From: Thermococcus stetteri
Lineage (GTDB): Archaea; Methanobacteriota_B; Thermococci; Thermococcales; Thermococcaceae
Assembly (NCBI RefSeq): GCF_017873335.1
Contig: NZ_JAGGKB010000002.1
Span: 124,001 to 188,000, forward strand
DNA: 64,000 nt
Direction of reading: 5' to 3'
Shown: positions 17,744-27,744 of the stretch, one piece after another
How the letters are laid out: each line of letters starts with the position of its first letter
Numbering within the stretch: position 1 is the stretch's first letter
Made by a program: the position numbers and the translations under genes
Notes under the pieces: generated by a model
What the model was told of the DNA's origin: nothing
The model's input: the letters and a program-made list of their open reading frames with translations, nothing else
Databases searched by the model: none

Positions 17744-18004
17744 ATGGATCCGTACAAGGTCATCATAAGGCCGCTCGTTACTGAAAAGGCCGTCTCCCTC
17801 ATTGAGAGGGAGAACAAGCTCACGTTCATAGTCGACAGAAGGGCCACCAAGCAGGACATCAAGAGGGCCGTGGAAGAGATGTTCAACGTCAAGGTCGCGA
17901 AGGTCAACACCCTCATAACCATGAAGGGCGAGAAGAAGGCCTACGTTAAGCTCAAGCCTGAGTACGACGCAAGTGAGATAGCTGCCAGGTTGGGATTGTT
18001 CTGA
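17744..18004 (+). CDS. rpl23: 50S ribosomal protein uL23
   Basis: An 86-residue uL23, at the exit-tunnel mouth where SRP and other factors dock. [20 protein letters not shown] and the basic [20 protein letters not shown] end are characteristic. Six bases separate it from uL4 and 13 from uL2. Confidence 0.98.
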   Translation: MDPYKVIIRPLVTEKAVSLIERENKLTFIVDRRATKQDIKRAVEEMFNVKVAKVNTLITMKGEKKAYVKLKPEYDASEIAARLGLF

Positions 18005-18017
18005 AGGGGTGAGTGAG

Positions 18018-18737
18018 ATGGGAAAGAGTCTGATCCAGCAGAGGAGAGGTAAGGGAACGACAACCTTTAGGGCTCCCTCGCACAGGTACAGGGGGGCCGT
18101 AAAGTACGTCCCGCTCAACATCGTTCAGGAGAAGACCCTCAGAGGTGTCGTTGAGGAGATCCTCCACGACCCTGGAAGAACCGCCCCGGTCGCTAGGGTT
18201 AAGTTTGAGGACGGAACCAAGAAGCTCATCATTGCCCCGGAGGGAATCCTCGTCGGGCAGGAGGTTTACATTGGACCAGAGGCCCCGATAGCAATCGGCA
18301 ACACCCTCCCGCTGGCAAAGATCCCGGAGGGTACTTACGTTTACGACATCGAGGGAGTTCCGGGCGACGGTGGAAAGTACGTCAGAGCTGGAGGAACCTA
18401 CGCGCTCGTCGTCAGCAGGGAAAAGGACAAGGTCATAGTCCAGCTCCCGAGCGGTGAGCTTAAGGCCTTCAACCCGATGTGCAGGGCTACCATCGGTGTC
18501 GTTGCCGGCGGTGGAAGGCTTGAGAAGCCGATCGTCAAGGCGGGTAAGGCCTACTACATAGCCAAGGCAAGGAACAGGTTCTGGCCGAAGCCGAGGGGTG
18601 TCAAGATGAACGCCGTCAACCACCCGCACGGTGGTAAGGAGCACCACATCGGAAGGCCCTCAACAGTTTCAAGGCGCGCTCCGCCCGGAAGGAAGGTCGG
18701 TCACATAGCCGCGAGAAGAACTGGTAGGAGGAAGTGA
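18018..18737 (+). CDS. rpl2: 50S ribosomal protein uL2
   Basis: A 239-residue uL2, needed for subunit association and the peptidyl transferase centre. The start [20 protein letters not shown] and the C-terminal [13 protein letters not shown], which holds the histidine near the catalytic centre, are clear. I chose ATG 18018 rather than GTG 18009 because the GTG is part of the GGGGTGAG ribosome binding site. Confidence 0.97.
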   Translation: MGKSLIQQRRGKGTTTFRAPSHRYRGAVKYVPLNIVQEKTLRGVVEEILHDPGRTAPVARVKFEDGTKKLIIAPEGILVGQEVYIGPEAPIAIGNTLPLAKIPEGTYVYDIEGVPGDGGKYVRAGGTYALVVSREKDKVIVQLPSGELKAFNPMCRATIGVVAGGGRLEKPIVKAGKAYYIAKARNRFWPKPRGVKMNAVNHPHGGKEHHIGRPSTVSRRAPPGRKVGHIAARRTGRRK

Positions 18738-19144
18738 TGAAGATGGCGAGAAAGAAGGAGTTTAGGTATAGGGGCTACACCCTCGATGAGCTCCTCAACA
18801 TGTCACTGGAGGAATTCGCGAAGCTCCTCCCGAGCAGGCAGAGGAGGAGCCTCAAGAGGGGCCTCTCACCGGAGCAGAAGAAGCTCCTCAGGAAGATAAG
18901 GCTCGCTAAGAAGGGCAAGTACAGCAAGCCGATAAGGACCCACAGCAGGGACATGGTCATCCTTCCCGAGATGGTCGGCATGACCATCCACGTCCACAAC
19001 GGGAAGGAGTTCGTTCCGGTCGAGATAAAGGAGGAGATGATCGGCCACTACCTCGGCGAGTTCGCCATGACCCGGAAGATCGTCCAGCACGGCTCACCTG
19101 GTGTCGGTGCTACTAGGTCATCGATGTTCGTTGCAGTCAAGTGA
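18737..19144 (+). CDS. rps19: 30S ribosomal protein uS19
   Basis: A 135-residue archaeal uS19 in the head of the small subunit, contacting uS13 and the A-site finger. The core is [20 protein letters not shown] and the C-terminus [21 protein letters not shown] 18737 overlaps the uL2 stop by one base with GGAGG at best spacing; ATG 18743 ([12 protein letters not shown]), the form I recall from relatives, is an alternative two codons later. Confidence 0.96.
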   Translation: MKMARKKEFRYRGYTLDELLNMSLEEFAKLLPSRQRRSLKRGLSPEQKKLLRKIRLAKKGKYSKPIRTHSRDMVILPEMVGMTIHVHNGKEFVPVEIKEEMIGHYLGEFAMTRKIVQHGSPGVGATRSSMFVAVK

Positions 19145-19154
19145 GGTGGTTTAG

Positions 19155-19625
19155 ATGAGCAGGGGCAGGTTTTCCTACTCATTCCAAAATTTTGACCCCG
19201 AGAGGATGGCGAGGGCCAGTGGAAGGGACCTCAGGATTTCGCCCAAGCACAGCGTCGAGCTCCTCAGGGAGATAAGGGGCATGATGCTCAACGACGCCCT
19301 CCGCTACCTTGATGACGTCATCGCTCTGAAGAGGCCGGTTCCGATGAAGCGCTTCAACGACAGCCAGGGCCACAAGCCGGGTAAGGGCTTTGGTCCAGGT
19401 CGCTATCCGGTCAAGGTCGCCAAGGCAGTCAAGAAGGTCCTCCTCAACGCCAAGAACAACGCCGAGCAGAAGGGTCTAGACCCAGACAGGCTCAAGATAA
19501 TCCACGCGGCAGCTCACAGGGGGCCGGTCCTCAGGGGTTACATCCCGAGGGCCTTCGGAAGGGCCACACCGTTCAACGAGCAGACCACTCACATAGAGAT
19601 AGTCGTCGAGGAGATTAGGAGGTGA
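19155..19625 (+). CDS. rpl22: 50S ribosomal protein uL22
   Basis: A 156-residue archaeal uL22 with the beta-hairpin that lines the exit tunnel. [20 protein letters not shown], the [20 protein letters not shown] helix and [20 protein letters not shown] are family features. GAGGTGG lies before the ATG; the stop overlaps the in-frame region upstream of uS3. Confidence 0.97.
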
Positions 19626-19630
19626 GACCT

Positions 19631-20260
19631 TTGGCGATCGAGAGGTACTTCATCAAGGAAGGCGTTAAGGAGATGCTCATCGACGAGTTCCTCGAGAAGG
19701 AACTCAGGAGGGCCGGCTACGGCGGCCTCGACATAAAGAAGACCCCCCTTGGAACCAAGGTCACCATCTTCGCAGCCAATCCCGGCTATGTCATCGGAAG
19801 GGGCGGTAGAAGGATAAGGGAGCTCACCAGGATACTTGAGAAGCAGTTCGGCCTTGAGAACCCGCAGATCGAGGTCGAGGAGATCAAGAACCCATACCTC
19901 AACGCCAAGGTTCAGGCTGTGAGGCTCGCCCAGGCCCTTGAGAGGGGCATTCACTTCAGGAGGGCTGCCTACTCAGCTATCAGGGCCATCATGAGGAACG
20001 GGGCTAGAGGTGTTGAGATAAGGCTCAGCGGAAAGCTCACCGGTGAGAGGGCAAAGAGTGTCCGCTTCTACCAGGGCTACCTCGCCAAGGTTGGAAACCC
20101 GGCTGAGACCCTCGTCAGCAGGGGCTACGCCCAGGCCCAGCTCAAGCTCGGTGTCATCGGTGTTAAGGTCTCCATCATGCCGCCCGACGCCAAGCTTCCG
20201 GACGAGATCGAGATTAAGGAGATCGTTGAGGAAGAGGTGAGCGCCAATGAAGCCCAGTGA
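19631..20260 (+). CDS. rps3: 30S ribosomal protein uS3
   Basis: A 209-residue archaeal uS3 at the mRNA entry channel. A KH domain is seen near 45-60 ([14 protein letters not shown]) and the C-terminal domain has [20 protein letters not shown] use the TTG at 19631 ([12 protein letters not shown]) with AGGAGGTGAG six bases upstream; the GTG at 19622 lies inside that site. The end overlaps uL29 by 14 bases. Confidence 0.96.
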
Positions 20261-20447
20261 GATTAGGGAGATGAGCATTGAGGAGATCGACAAGAAGATA
20301 AGGGAGCTCCGCCTGGAGCTTGCCAAGGAGCGTGGCGTGCTCACCATGGGGGCCTCTATGGAGAACCCCATGGTCATCCGCAACATCAGGCGCGACATCG
20401 CGCGCCTGCTTACCATAAAGAGGGAGAAGCTTAGGGAGAAAAGGTGA
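20247..20447 (+). CDS. rpl29: 50S ribosomal protein uL29
   Basis: A 66-residue uL29, a helical hairpin next to uL23 at the tunnel exit. [20 protein letters not shown] followed by the [20 protein letters not shown] turn is typical of the archaeal form. Its GAGGTGAG ribosome binding site lies in the last codons of uS3. Confidence 0.97.
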
Positions 20448-20453
20448 GGTTAA

Positions 20454-20750
20454 GTGCCAAGGATTGTGAACCCTCTGGATGAGATGCTCTTTAAGGAAGT
20501 GCTGAAGGAGCAGCAGAGGATTAGGGTCTACATTGAGAGGGCCAGATACGGAAAGCTCAAGACCATAATCGAGGGCATAGACGAGAAGGAGTTCGACCTC
20601 GAGGACATTGCAAAAAAGCTGAAGGCGAAGCTGGCATGCGGCGGAACCGTAAAGAAGGGAAGGATAGAGCTCCAGGGAGACCACAGAGACCGTATCAAGA
20701 AATTGCTCGCAGACCTTGGATTTTCCGAGGAGCTCATCGAGGTCGAGTAA
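20454..20750 (+). CDS. Translation initiation factor aIF1 (SUI1)
   Basis: A 98-residue SUI1/eIF1 homologue, which binds the small subunit P-site region and enforces start-codon choice. It begins with GTG ([12 protein letters not shown]) after GAGGTTAA. The SUI1 core is [20 protein letters not shown] then [20 protein letters not shown]. Its last 115 bases are shared in another frame with the gene for RNase P protein Rpp29. Confidence 0.95.
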   Translation: MPRIVNPLDEMLFKEVLKEQQRIRVYIERARYGKLKTIIEGIDEKEFDLEDIAKKLKAKLACGGTVKKGRIELQGDHRDRIKKLLADLGFSEELIEVE

Positions 20751-21013
20751 CTCGGAAAAACATAATCTGGCACGAGCTGATAGGCCTCAAAGCAAAGGTT
20801 ATAAGGGCATCTCATCCAGAGCTGGTCGGCATCGAGGGCTACGTCCTTGACGAGACGAGGAACACCCTCACCCTGGTTGGAGACAAGGTATGGGTAATCC
20901 CGAAGGACGTGGTCGAGATCGAGTTTGACCTTGGCAATGAGAAGATCCGTATCAACGGAAAGGATCTGGTGGGAAGACCCGAGATGAGACTCAAAAAGAG
21001 GTGGCGGAAATGA
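20636..21013 (+). CDS. rnp1: RNase P protein component 1 (Rpp29/Pop4)
   Basis: A 125-residue archaeal Rpp29, a subunit of RNase P that works with Rpp21 on the specificity side to process pre-tRNA 5' ends. The conserved Sm-like core is [20 protein letters not shown] through [19 protein letters not shown], ending [13 protein letters not shown]. The only ATG, GTG or TTG upstream of the core in frame is ATG 20636, so the first 38 residues (basic, Arg/Pro-rich) are encoded inside the end of aIF1. The overlap is 115 bases. I recall that P. horikoshii Rpp29 is about 127 residues with a similar basic start, which supports this start. Confidence 0.9.
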   Translation: MRRNRKEGKDRAPGRPQRPYQEIARRPWIFRGAHRGRVTRKNIIWHELIGLKAKVIRASHPELVGIEGYVLDETRNTLTLVGDKVWVIPKDVVEIEFDLGNEKIRINGKDLVGRPEMRLKKRWRK

Positions 21014-21354
21014 GAGAGATTGGATTGAGGGTTCAGCCTCCCGCTGAGGTTTGTAACGATCCCAAGTGCCCCTGGCACGGGAACCTCAAGATACACGGCA
21101 GGTACGTTGAAGGTATAGTCGTCAGCGACAAGGGTAAGAAAACCGTCGTCGTCGAGAGGCAGTACTACCACTACCTCAAGAAATACGAGAGGTACGAGCT
21201 CAGGAAGAGCAAGGTTCACGCCCACAACCCGGAGTGCATCAACGCCAAGACCGGTGACAAGGTGCTCATCGCTGAGACCAGGCCGATAAGCAAGACCAAG
21301 AGCTGGGTTGTTGTCGCTGTCCTTGAGAGGGCAGAGAGGGCCGAGGAGGTGTGA
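21010..21354 (+). CDS. rps17: 30S ribosomal protein uS17
   Basis: A 114-residue uS17, an OB-fold protein that binds 16S rRNA early. [20 protein letters not shown], with an archaeal CxxxxC, and [20 protein letters not shown] are typical. ATG 21010 overlaps the Rpp29 stop (ATGA); GAGGTGG lies upstream and overlaps the alternative GTG 21001. Confidence 0.97.
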   Translation: MREIGLRVQPPAEVCNDPKCPWHGNLKIHGRYVEGIVVSDKGKKTVVVERQYYHYLKKYERYELRKSKVHAHNPECINAKTGDKVLIAETRPISKTKSWVVVAVLERAERAEEV

Positions 21355-21357
21355 TGG

Positions 21358-21783
21358 ATGGCCAAGAAGGGTGCTGGTGCAACCAGGGGAATTAGTCCCG
21401 TCAGACCCACGCGCGCCCTCCCGATTGGGGCCTACCTCAAGGTGGCCGACAACAGCGGCGCGAAGGTCATTCAGATCATCGGTGTCGTCGGCTACAAGGG
21501 AACCAGGAGAAGGCTCGCGGCTGCTGGCGTTGGCGACATGGTCGTGGCCACAGTTAAGAAGGGAAGGCCGGATATGAGGCACCAGGTCGTCAGAGCGGTC
21601 GTCGTCAGGCAGAGGAAGGAGTACAGAAGGCTTGACGGTATGCGCGTTAAGTTCGAGGACAACGCAGCGGCTATAGTCACCCCCGAAGGCGTCCCGAGGG
21701 GAACCGAGATCAGGGGTGCGATAGCGAGGGAGGCCGCCGAGAGATGGGTCAGGCTCGGTAGTATAGCGAGCATAGTGCTGTGA
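21358..21783 (+). CDS. rpl14: 50S ribosomal protein uL14
   Basis: A 141-residue uL14 at the subunit interface, contacting helix 44 and aIF6. [20 protein letters not shown] and the C-terminal [16 protein letters not shown] are diagnostic. Three bases separate it from uS17. Confidence 0.98.
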
Positions 21784-21794
21784 GGTGAGATGAG

Positions 21795-22160
21795 ATGAAG
21801 CTTGATATGAAGCAGCCGAGGAAGCAGAGGAAGTTCCTCTACAACGCTCCCCTTCACCTGAGGGGTAAGATAATGAGCGCCCCCCTCAGCAAGGAGCTTA
21901 GGGAGAAGTACGGAGTGAGAAACCTACCCATTAGGGCTGGTGACAAGGTCAAAGTCATGCGCGGCGACTTCAAGGGCGTCGAGGGCAAGGTCGTGGAGGT
22001 GGATCTCAAGAGGTACAGGATTCACGTTGAGGGCGTTACCCACAAGAAGACCGACGGTACCGAGGTCTTCTACCCGCTTCACCCATCGAACGTCATGATT
22101 GTTGAACTCAATCTTGACGATGAGAGGAGAGAGAAGATAATTGAGAGGAGGGCTGCTTGA
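21795..22160 (+). CDS. rpl24: 50S ribosomal protein uL24
   Basis: A 121-residue archaeal uL24, a KOW-domain protein that starts 50S assembly. [20 protein letters not shown] and the KOW motif [20 protein letters not shown] are clear. Its stop overlaps the eS4 start (TTGATG). Confidence 0.97.
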
Positions 22161-22891
22161 TGGCGAGGAAGGGTCCGAAGAGGCACCTTAAGAGGCTTGC
22201 CGCTCCAACCTCCTGGTACATTCACAGGAAGGCGTACAAGTGGGCCGTCAGGCCCAGTCCAGGTCCGCACAGCATGAAGACTTCCATACCTCTGATCTAC
22301 ATAGTCAGGGACTACCTCGGCTACGCCAAGACCGCCAGGGAAGCCAGGAAGATCCTCAACGAGGGCAAGATCCTCGTTGACGGTAGGGTCAGGAAGGACT
22401 ACAAGTTCCCTGTTGGAATCATGGACGTCGTCTCAATCCCAGAGACAGGTGAGCACTACAGGGTTCTCCCGAACAGGATAGGCAAGCTCATACTCCACCC
22501 GATAAGCGAGGAAGAGGCCAAGCTCAAGCCCTTCAGAATCAACAACAAGAGGATGGTCAAGGGCGCTAAGGTTCAGCTGAACCTCCACGACGGAAGCAAC
22601 CACCTCGTCAGCCTTGCCGAGAAGGACGCCTACAAGACTTCCTACACTGTCATAATGCAGGTTCCGGAGAGGCAGATAGTCAAGGTGCTCCCCTTCGAGG
22701 TCGGCGCCTACGTCTTCGTTACCCAGGGTAAGAACGTTGCCAGGAAGGGTAAGATCGTCGAGGTCAGGCAGTTCCCAATGGGCTGGCCAGACGTCGTCAC
22801 CATTGAGGACGAGAACGGCGAACTCTTCGACACCCTGAAGGAGTATGCCTTCGTCATTGGTAAGGACAAGCCGGAGATTTCCCTTCCGTGA
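22160..22891 (+). CDS. rps4e: 30S ribosomal protein eS4
   Basis: A 243-residue eS4, an archaeal/eukaryotic small-subunit protein with an S4-like RNA-binding segment ([20 protein letters not shown]) and a KOW segment ([20 protein letters not shown]). ATG 22160 is preferred to the TTG one codon earlier. It overlaps the uL24 stop by one base. Confidence 0.97.
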
Positions 22892-22902
22892 GGTGAGATG
22901 AG

Positions 22903-23454
22903 ATGCAGATCAACAGAGAGGCAATCCTTGCAGACTGGGAAGCTCACCCGATGAGGAAGCCGAGGATAGCCAAGGTCACGATAAACATAGGTGTCGGCGA
23001 GAGCGGTGAGCGCTTAACTAAGGCCGAGACCATGCTTGAAAACCTCGTCGGTCAGAAGCCGATAAGGAGGAGGGCCAAGCAGACCAACAGGGACTTCGGA
23101 ATCAGGAGGGGTGAACCTATAGCCATCAAGGTCACCCTCCGTGGGGAGAAGGCCTACCAGATGCTCGACAGACTCCTTGAGGCCGTTGACAGGAAGCTCA
23201 GCGTCGGCAACTTCGACGAGCACGGCAACTTCTGCTTTGGAATCCAGGAGCACATCAACATACCTGGAGTTGAATACGACCCAGAGATCGGTATCTTCGG
23301 TATGGACGTCTGCGTCACCCTCGAGAGGCCAGGGTTTAGGGTCGCCAAGAGGAAGAGGCAGAGGAGGAAGATACCGACCAAGCACAAGCTGACTAAGGAA
23401 GAGGGTATAGTCTTCGCTATGGAGGAGCTTAAGGCTAAGGTGGAGGGATTGTGA
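22903..23454 (+). CDS. rpl5: 50S ribosomal protein uL5
   Basis: A 183-residue archaeal uL5, which binds 5S rRNA in the central protuberance. [20 protein letters not shown] and the [20 protein letters not shown] motif identify it. The start follows GAGGTGAGATGAG. Confidence 0.98.
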
Positions 23455-23455
23455 G

Positions 23456-23626
23456 ATGGCGAAGGCCGATTACAACAAGAGGAAGCCGAGGAAGTTTGGT
23501 AAGGGAGCGAGAAGGTGCATGCGCTGCGGCCAGTACGGGCCGATAATCAGGATACACGGCCTCATGCTCTGCAGGCACTGCTTCCGCGAGGTTGCTCCAA
23601 AACTCGGCTTCAAGAAGTATGAGTGA
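23456..23626 (+). CDS. rps14: 30S ribosomal protein uS14, zinc-binding form
   Basis: A 56-residue uS14 ([20 protein letters not shown]...). Two CxxC pairs, C21/C24 (CMRCG) and C39/C42 (CRHC), form the zinc site. The ATG lies one base after the uL5 stop. The gene is short and easily missed, but order (uL5-uS14-uS8) and sequence leave no doubt. Confidence 0.97.
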
Positions 23627-23637
23627 GGTGAGAGAAG

Positions 23638-24030
23638 ATGACTCTGCTTGACCCTCTGGCAAACGCGCTTTCACACATAACAAACAGCGAGAGAGTTGGG
23701 AAGAAGGAGGTCTACATCAAGCCTGCCTCGAAGCTCATCGGTGAGGTTCTGAGGGTTATGCTCGAGAACGGCTACATCGGCGAGTTCGAGCTCATCGACG
23801 ACGGAAGGGCGGGAATATACAGGGTTCAGCTCATAGGCAAGATCAACAAGGCTGGAGCAATAAAGCCGCGCTTCCCTGTCAAGGCCAGGGACTACGAGAA
23901 GTGGGAGAAGAGGTTCCTTCCAGCCTTCGAGTTCGGTATCCTCATCGTCTCAACGTCCCAGGGCGTTATGACCCACAAGGAAGCGCTCGAAAAGGGAATC
24001 GGCGGCAGGCTAATAGCCTACGTCTACTGA
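23638..24030 (+). CDS. rps8: 30S ribosomal protein uS8
   Basis: A 130-residue uS8 that organises the 16S rRNA central domain. [20 protein letters not shown] and the C-terminal [19 protein letters not shown] are family signatures. GAGGTGAGAG precedes the ATG. Confidence 0.98.
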
Positions 24031-24040
24031 GGTGAGAAAG

Positions 24041-24595
24041 ATGCCGGTGGACGCTTGGATTCGTGAGGAGATTAAGATACCAGAGGGAGTCGAGGTAACG
24101 GTTGAGGGCAACACCGTCAAGGTCAAGGGTCCCAAGGGAGAGCTCGAGAGGGAGCTCAAGTACCCTGGCGTTCAGATCTTCACGGAGGATGGTAAGGTAG
24201 TCATCTACAAGGAGTTCCCGAGAAAGAGAGACGTGGCGATAGCCAGAACCTTCAAGGCCCACATCAACAACATGATCAAGGGCGTTACCGAGGGCTTCAA
24301 GTACAAGCTTAAAGTGGTTTACAGCCACTTCCCGATGACCGTCAAGGTTCAGGGAGATGAGGTCATTATAGAGAACTTCCTCGGTGAGAAGAACCCGAGG
24401 AGGGCTAAGATACTCCCGGGAGTTACCGTCAAGGTCAAGGGAAGCGAGATAGAGGTTGAAGGCATCGACAAGGAGGCCGTTGGCCAGACCGCCGCCAACA
24501 TCGAGCAGGCCACGAGGATAACCAAGTGGGACAGGCGCGTCTTCCAGGATGGTATCTACATAGTTGAGAAGGCTGGCAAGCCGATAAAGTTCTGA
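24041..24595 (+). CDS. rpl6: 50S ribosomal protein uL6
   Basis: A 184-residue uL6 made of two related domains, near the sarcin-ricin loop. [20 protein letters not shown] opens it and [20 protein letters not shown] closes it. ATG 24041 ([10 protein letters not shown]) follows GAGGTGAGAAAG; a GTG at 24032 overlaps that site and is rejected. Confidence 0.97.
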   Translation: MPVDAWIREEIKIPEGVEVTVEGNTVKVKGPKGELERELKYPGVQIFTEDGKVVIYKEFPRKRDVAIARTFKAHINNMIKGVTEGFKYKLKVVYSHFPMTVKVQGDEVIIENFLGEKNPRRAKILPGVTVKVKGSEIEVEGIDKEAVGQTAANIEQATRITKWDRRVFQDGIYIVEKAGKPIKF

Positions 24596-24611
24596 TGGTG
24601 AGGTGTGAGAG

Positions 24612-24995
24612 ATGAACGAAAAGGCGAGACTCCTGAGGATAAGGGCCAAGCTCAAGAGGAAGAAGCCGAGGTTCCTCCGCCAGGAGTGGTGGAGGTATCC
24701 GAAGTTCAAGAACGACCCGAAGTGGAGAAGGCCTAAGGGAATCGACAGCAAGATGAGGCTCAAGAAGAAGGGCAAGCCGCGCTCACCGAGCATCGGATGG
24801 AGCTCACCCAAAGCTGTCCGCGGGCTCCACCCGAGCGGCTACGAGGAAGTCCTCGTCCACAACGTCAAGGAGCTTGAGGCAATCGACCCGACCAGGCAGG
24901 CCGCCAGGATAGCCGGAACCGTTGGTGCCAGGAAGAGAGAGATGATACTCGCCAGGGCTAAGGAGCTTGGCGTGAAGGTTCTCAACGCGAGGTGA
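24612..24995 (+). CDS. rpl32e: 50S ribosomal protein eL32
   Basis: A 127-residue eL32, absent from bacteria. [20 protein letters not shown], then [20 protein letters not shown], is unmistakable. Its last bases hold the GAGGTGAT ribosome binding site of eL19. Confidence 0.97.
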
Positions 24996-25000
24996 TGATC

Positions 25001-25447
25001 ATGCTCAAGACCCAGAGGAGGATTGCCGCCGAGCTGTTGAAGTGCGGCGAGAACAGGGTTTGGATCGACCCTGAGAGGATTGACGATGTTGCGGCTGCTA
25101 TAACAAGGGAGGACATAAAGAGGCTCATCAACGATGGCGTCATCAAGAAGAAGCCGGTTAAGGGTCAGAGCAGGGCCAGGGCGAGGGCCTTCCAGGAGGC
25201 CAGGAAGAAGGGCCGCCACCGCGGTCCCGGAAGCAAGAAGGGCAAGAAGACGGCAAGGATGGGCAAGAAGGAGCGCTGGATGATGACCATAAGGGCCCTC
25301 AGGAAGGAGCTCAGGAAGCTTAAGGCAGAGGGCAAGCTCGATGCCCACACCTACAGGAGGCTCTACATCCGTGCCAAGGGCGGCCAGTTCAAGAACAAGA
25401 GGCAGCTCTACATGTTCATGCAGGAGCACGGTATTTTGAAGGAGTGA
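25001..25447 (+). CDS. rpl19e: 50S ribosomal protein eL19
   Basis: A 148-residue eL19 with a long basic helix that forms a bridge to the 30S subunit. [20 protein letters not shown] and the [18 protein letters not shown] stretch identify it. Of three nearby starts (GTG 24992, ATG 24995, ATG 25001) only the last stands at proper distance from GAGGTGAT. Confidence 0.96.
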   Translation: MLKTQRRIAAELLKCGENRVWIDPERIDDVAAAITREDIKRLINDGVIKKKPVKGQSRARARAFQEARKKGRHRGPGSKKGKKTARMGKKERWMMTIRALRKELRKLKAEGKLDAHTYRRLYIRAKGGQFKNKRQLYMFMQEHGILKE

Positions 25448-25457
25448 GGTGAGAGAG

Positions 25458-26063
25458 ATGGCACACGGACCGAGGTATAGGGTTCCGTTCAGGAGGAGGA
25501 GAGAGGGCAAGACTAACTATCACAAGAGGCTCAAGCTCCTCAAGAGCAAGAAGCCGAGGCTCGTAGTGAGGAAGACCCTCAACCACCACGTCGCTCAGAT
25601 AGTGGTTTACGACCCGAAGGGAGACAGGACGATAGTCTCAGCCCACACTAGGGAGCTCATGAGGGACTTCGGCTGGAAGGGCCACGGAGGAAACACGCCT
25701 TCCGCTTACCTGCTCGGTCTCCTCATCGGCTACAAGGCCAAGCAGGCTGGTATAGAGGATGCAATCCTCGACATAGGCCTTCACCCGCCGACCAGGGGTT
25801 CGAGCATCTTCGCGGTCCTCAAGGGGGCCGTTGACGCTGGACTCAACGTTCCTCACAGCGAGGAGATCTATCCGGAAGATTACAGGATAAACGGCGAGCA
25901 CATAGCCAACTACGCCAAGGCCCTCAAGGAGGAGGACGAGACCCTCTATAGGAAGCAGTTTGGAGGATACCTCGTCAAGGGCCTCGAGCCGGAGAAGCTC
26001 CCGGAGCACTTTGAAGAGGTTAAGGCCAAGATAATCGAGAAGTTTGAGGGGGCGAGAGAATGA
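25458..26063 (+). CDS. rpl18: 50S ribosomal protein uL18
   Basis: A 201-residue archaeal uL18, a 5S rRNA binder with the eukaryote-like C-terminal extension. [20 protein letters not shown] and the [19 protein letters not shown] helix are typical. ATG 25458 follows GAGGTGAGAG; the stop overlaps the uS5 start (ATGA). Confidence 0.97.
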   Translation: MAHGPRYRVPFRRRREGKTNYHKRLKLLKSKKPRLVVRKTLNHHVAQIVVYDPKGDRTIVSAHTRELMRDFGWKGHGGNTPSAYLLGLLIGYKAKQAGIEDAILDIGLHPPTRGSSIFAVLKGAVDAGLNVPHSEEIYPEDYRINGEHIANYAKALKEEDETLYRKQFGGYLVKGLEPEKLPEHFEEVKAKIIEKFEGARE

Positions 26064-26767
26064 GCGACCCGAGAGAGATAGCCCAGAGGGTTCTTGAGGA
26101 GTGGGAGCCGAAGACCAAGCTCGGCAGGCTCGTTAAGGAAGGTCAGATAACTGACATTCACGAGATATTCAGGAAGGGCTACCAGATAAAGGAGCCCGAG
26201 ATCGTTGACGTACTCCTTCCGGAAGTCAACCTCAGGGAGAATCAAGAGGTCCTCGACATAGCCCTCACCGTTAGAATGACCGACAGCGGCAGGAGGATCC
26301 GCTTCAGGGTTCTCGCAGCAGTCGGCAACAGGGACGGCTACGTCGGCCTTGGAATCGGCCACGGAAGGGAAGTCGGCATAGCCATCAGGAAGGCCATAAG
26401 CTACGCCAAGATGAACATCATCGAGATCAAGCGCGGTTGCGGAAGCTGGGAGTGCAGGTGCAGGAGGCCGCACTCGATACCCTTCGCCGTCGAGGGTAAG
26501 GAAGGTAGCGTCCGCGTCAAGCTCATGCCCGGACCGCGTGGTCTCGGTTTAGTTATCGGTGACGTGGGCAAGAAGATACTGACCTTAGCTGGCGTCCAGG
26601 ACGTCTGGTCCCAGACCCTCGGTGAGACTAGAACCACCGTCAACTTCGCAAAGGCAGTGTTCAACGCCCTCTATAACACCAACCGCGTTGCCATCAAGCC
26701 CGAGGACATCGAGCGCTACGGTATCGTCGTTGGAAGGGCGATGCCCACGACCTTCGAGGTTGAGTGA
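26060..26767 (+). CDS. rps5: 30S ribosomal protein uS5
   Basis: A 235-residue archaeal uS5, important for decoding accuracy and mRNA entry. The double-stranded-RNA-binding-like part is [20 protein letters not shown] and the long archaeal extension holds a CGSWECRC cysteine cluster. Translation is coupled to uL18 by a 4-base overlap. Confidence 0.98.
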   Translation: MSDPREIAQRVLEEWEPKTKLGRLVKEGQITDIHEIFRKGYQIKEPEIVDVLLPEVNLRENQEVLDIALTVRMTDSGRRIRFRVLAAVGNRDGYVGLGIGHGREVGIAIRKAISYAKMNIIEIKRGCGSWECRCRRPHSIPFAVEGKEGSVRVKLMPGPRGLGLVIGDVGKKILTLAGVQDVWSQTLGETRTTVNFAKAVFNALYNTNRVAIKPEDIERYGIVVGRAMPTTFEVE

Positions 26768-26778
26768 GGTGAGAGAAG

Positions 26779-27246
26779 ATGGCAAAGCTTGCGCTCATTA
26801 GGCTTAGGAGCGGGATCAGGGCGAAGGGCGAGGTTAAGGACACCCTCGCCATGCTCCGCCTTCACAGGATAAACCACCTCGTCATAGTGGACGACACACC
26901 GAGCTACAAGGGCATGATTCAGAAGGTCAAGGACTACATAACCTGGGGCGAGATAGACAAGGACACGCTCGCCAAGCTCCTCAGGAAGAGGGGCAGGCTC
27001 ATAGGAAACAGGCCGATAACCGACGAGTACGTCAAGGAGAAGCTCGGCATGAGCATCGAGGAGTTCGCCGAGAAGGTCGTCAACGGCGAGATGAAGCTCA
27101 GGGATTTGCCCAACATCAAGCCGGTCTTCAGGCTCCACCCACCGAGGGGCGGCCTTAAGGGCAGCAAGAAGCGCTCCTTCAAGGAGGGCGGAGCACTTGG
27201 TTACCGCGGCGAGAAGATAAACGAGCTCATTGAGAGAATGCTCTGA
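26779..27246 (+). CDS. rpl30: 50S ribosomal protein uL30
   Basis: A 155-residue uL30 of the longer archaeal/eukaryotic (L7-like) form. [20 protein letters not shown] and the tail [20 protein letters not shown] identify it. GAGGTGAGAG precedes the ATG. Confidence 0.97.
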   Translation: MAKLALIRLRSGIRAKGEVKDTLAMLRLHRINHLVIVDDTPSYKGMIQKVKDYITWGEIDKDTLAKLLRKRGRLIGNRPITDEYVKEKLGMSIEEFAEKVVNGEMKLRDLPNIKPVFRLHPPRGGLKGSKKRSFKEGGALGYRGEKINELIERML

Positions 27247-27257
27247 GGTGGCGAGAG

Positions 27258-27704
27258 ATGATTAGGAGGAAGAAGAAGGTTAGGAAGCTCCGCGGAAGTC
27301 ACACTCACGGATGGGGTTGCAAGAAGAAGCACAGAGGAGGAGGAAGCAAGGGCGGTAAGGGAATGGCCGGAACCGGTAAGAGGAAGGACCAGAAGTGGAC
27401 ATGGGTCATCAAGTACGCTCCCGACAGGCTCGGTAAGAGGGGCTTTCACAGGCCGAAAGCGGTCCAGTACGTTCCCAAGGTCATAAACCTCAGCGATATA
27501 GACGAGAACTTCGAGCTCTTCAAGGACGCTGGAATAATCTACGAGGAGAACGGGAAGCTGGTCTTCGACGCAACGGCCCTCGGCGTTGACAAGGTACTCG
27601 GCACCGGTAAGCTCACCAGGGCCCTCGTTGTTAAGGCCTACTACGTTACCCCCAGGGCCGAGGAGAAGATTAAGGAAGCCGGCGGCGAGGTTCTCCTCGC
27701 CTGA
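27258..27704 (+). CDS. rpl15: 50S ribosomal protein uL15
   Basis: A 148-residue archaeal uL15, with the glycine- and lysine-rich N-terminus ([20 protein letters not shown]) that threads through 23S rRNA. It is the last ribosomal protein before secY, as in most archaea. Confidence 0.98.
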   Translation: MIRRKKKVRKLRGSHTHGWGCKKKHRGGGSKGGKGMAGTGKRKDQKWTWVIKYAPDRLGKRGFHRPKAVQYVPKVINLSDIDENFELFKDAGIIYEENGKLVFDATALGVDKVLGTGKLTRALVVKAYYVTPRAEEKIKEAGGEVLLA

Positions 27705-27744
27705 TTATCTTCTTTAACTTTTAACAGTTCCAAGGGTGTTGAAA

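Noticed and set aside
17195-18121. Minus-strand open frame of 308 codons across uL4 and uL23
   Set aside because: Shadow of two ribosomal protein genes on the other strand.
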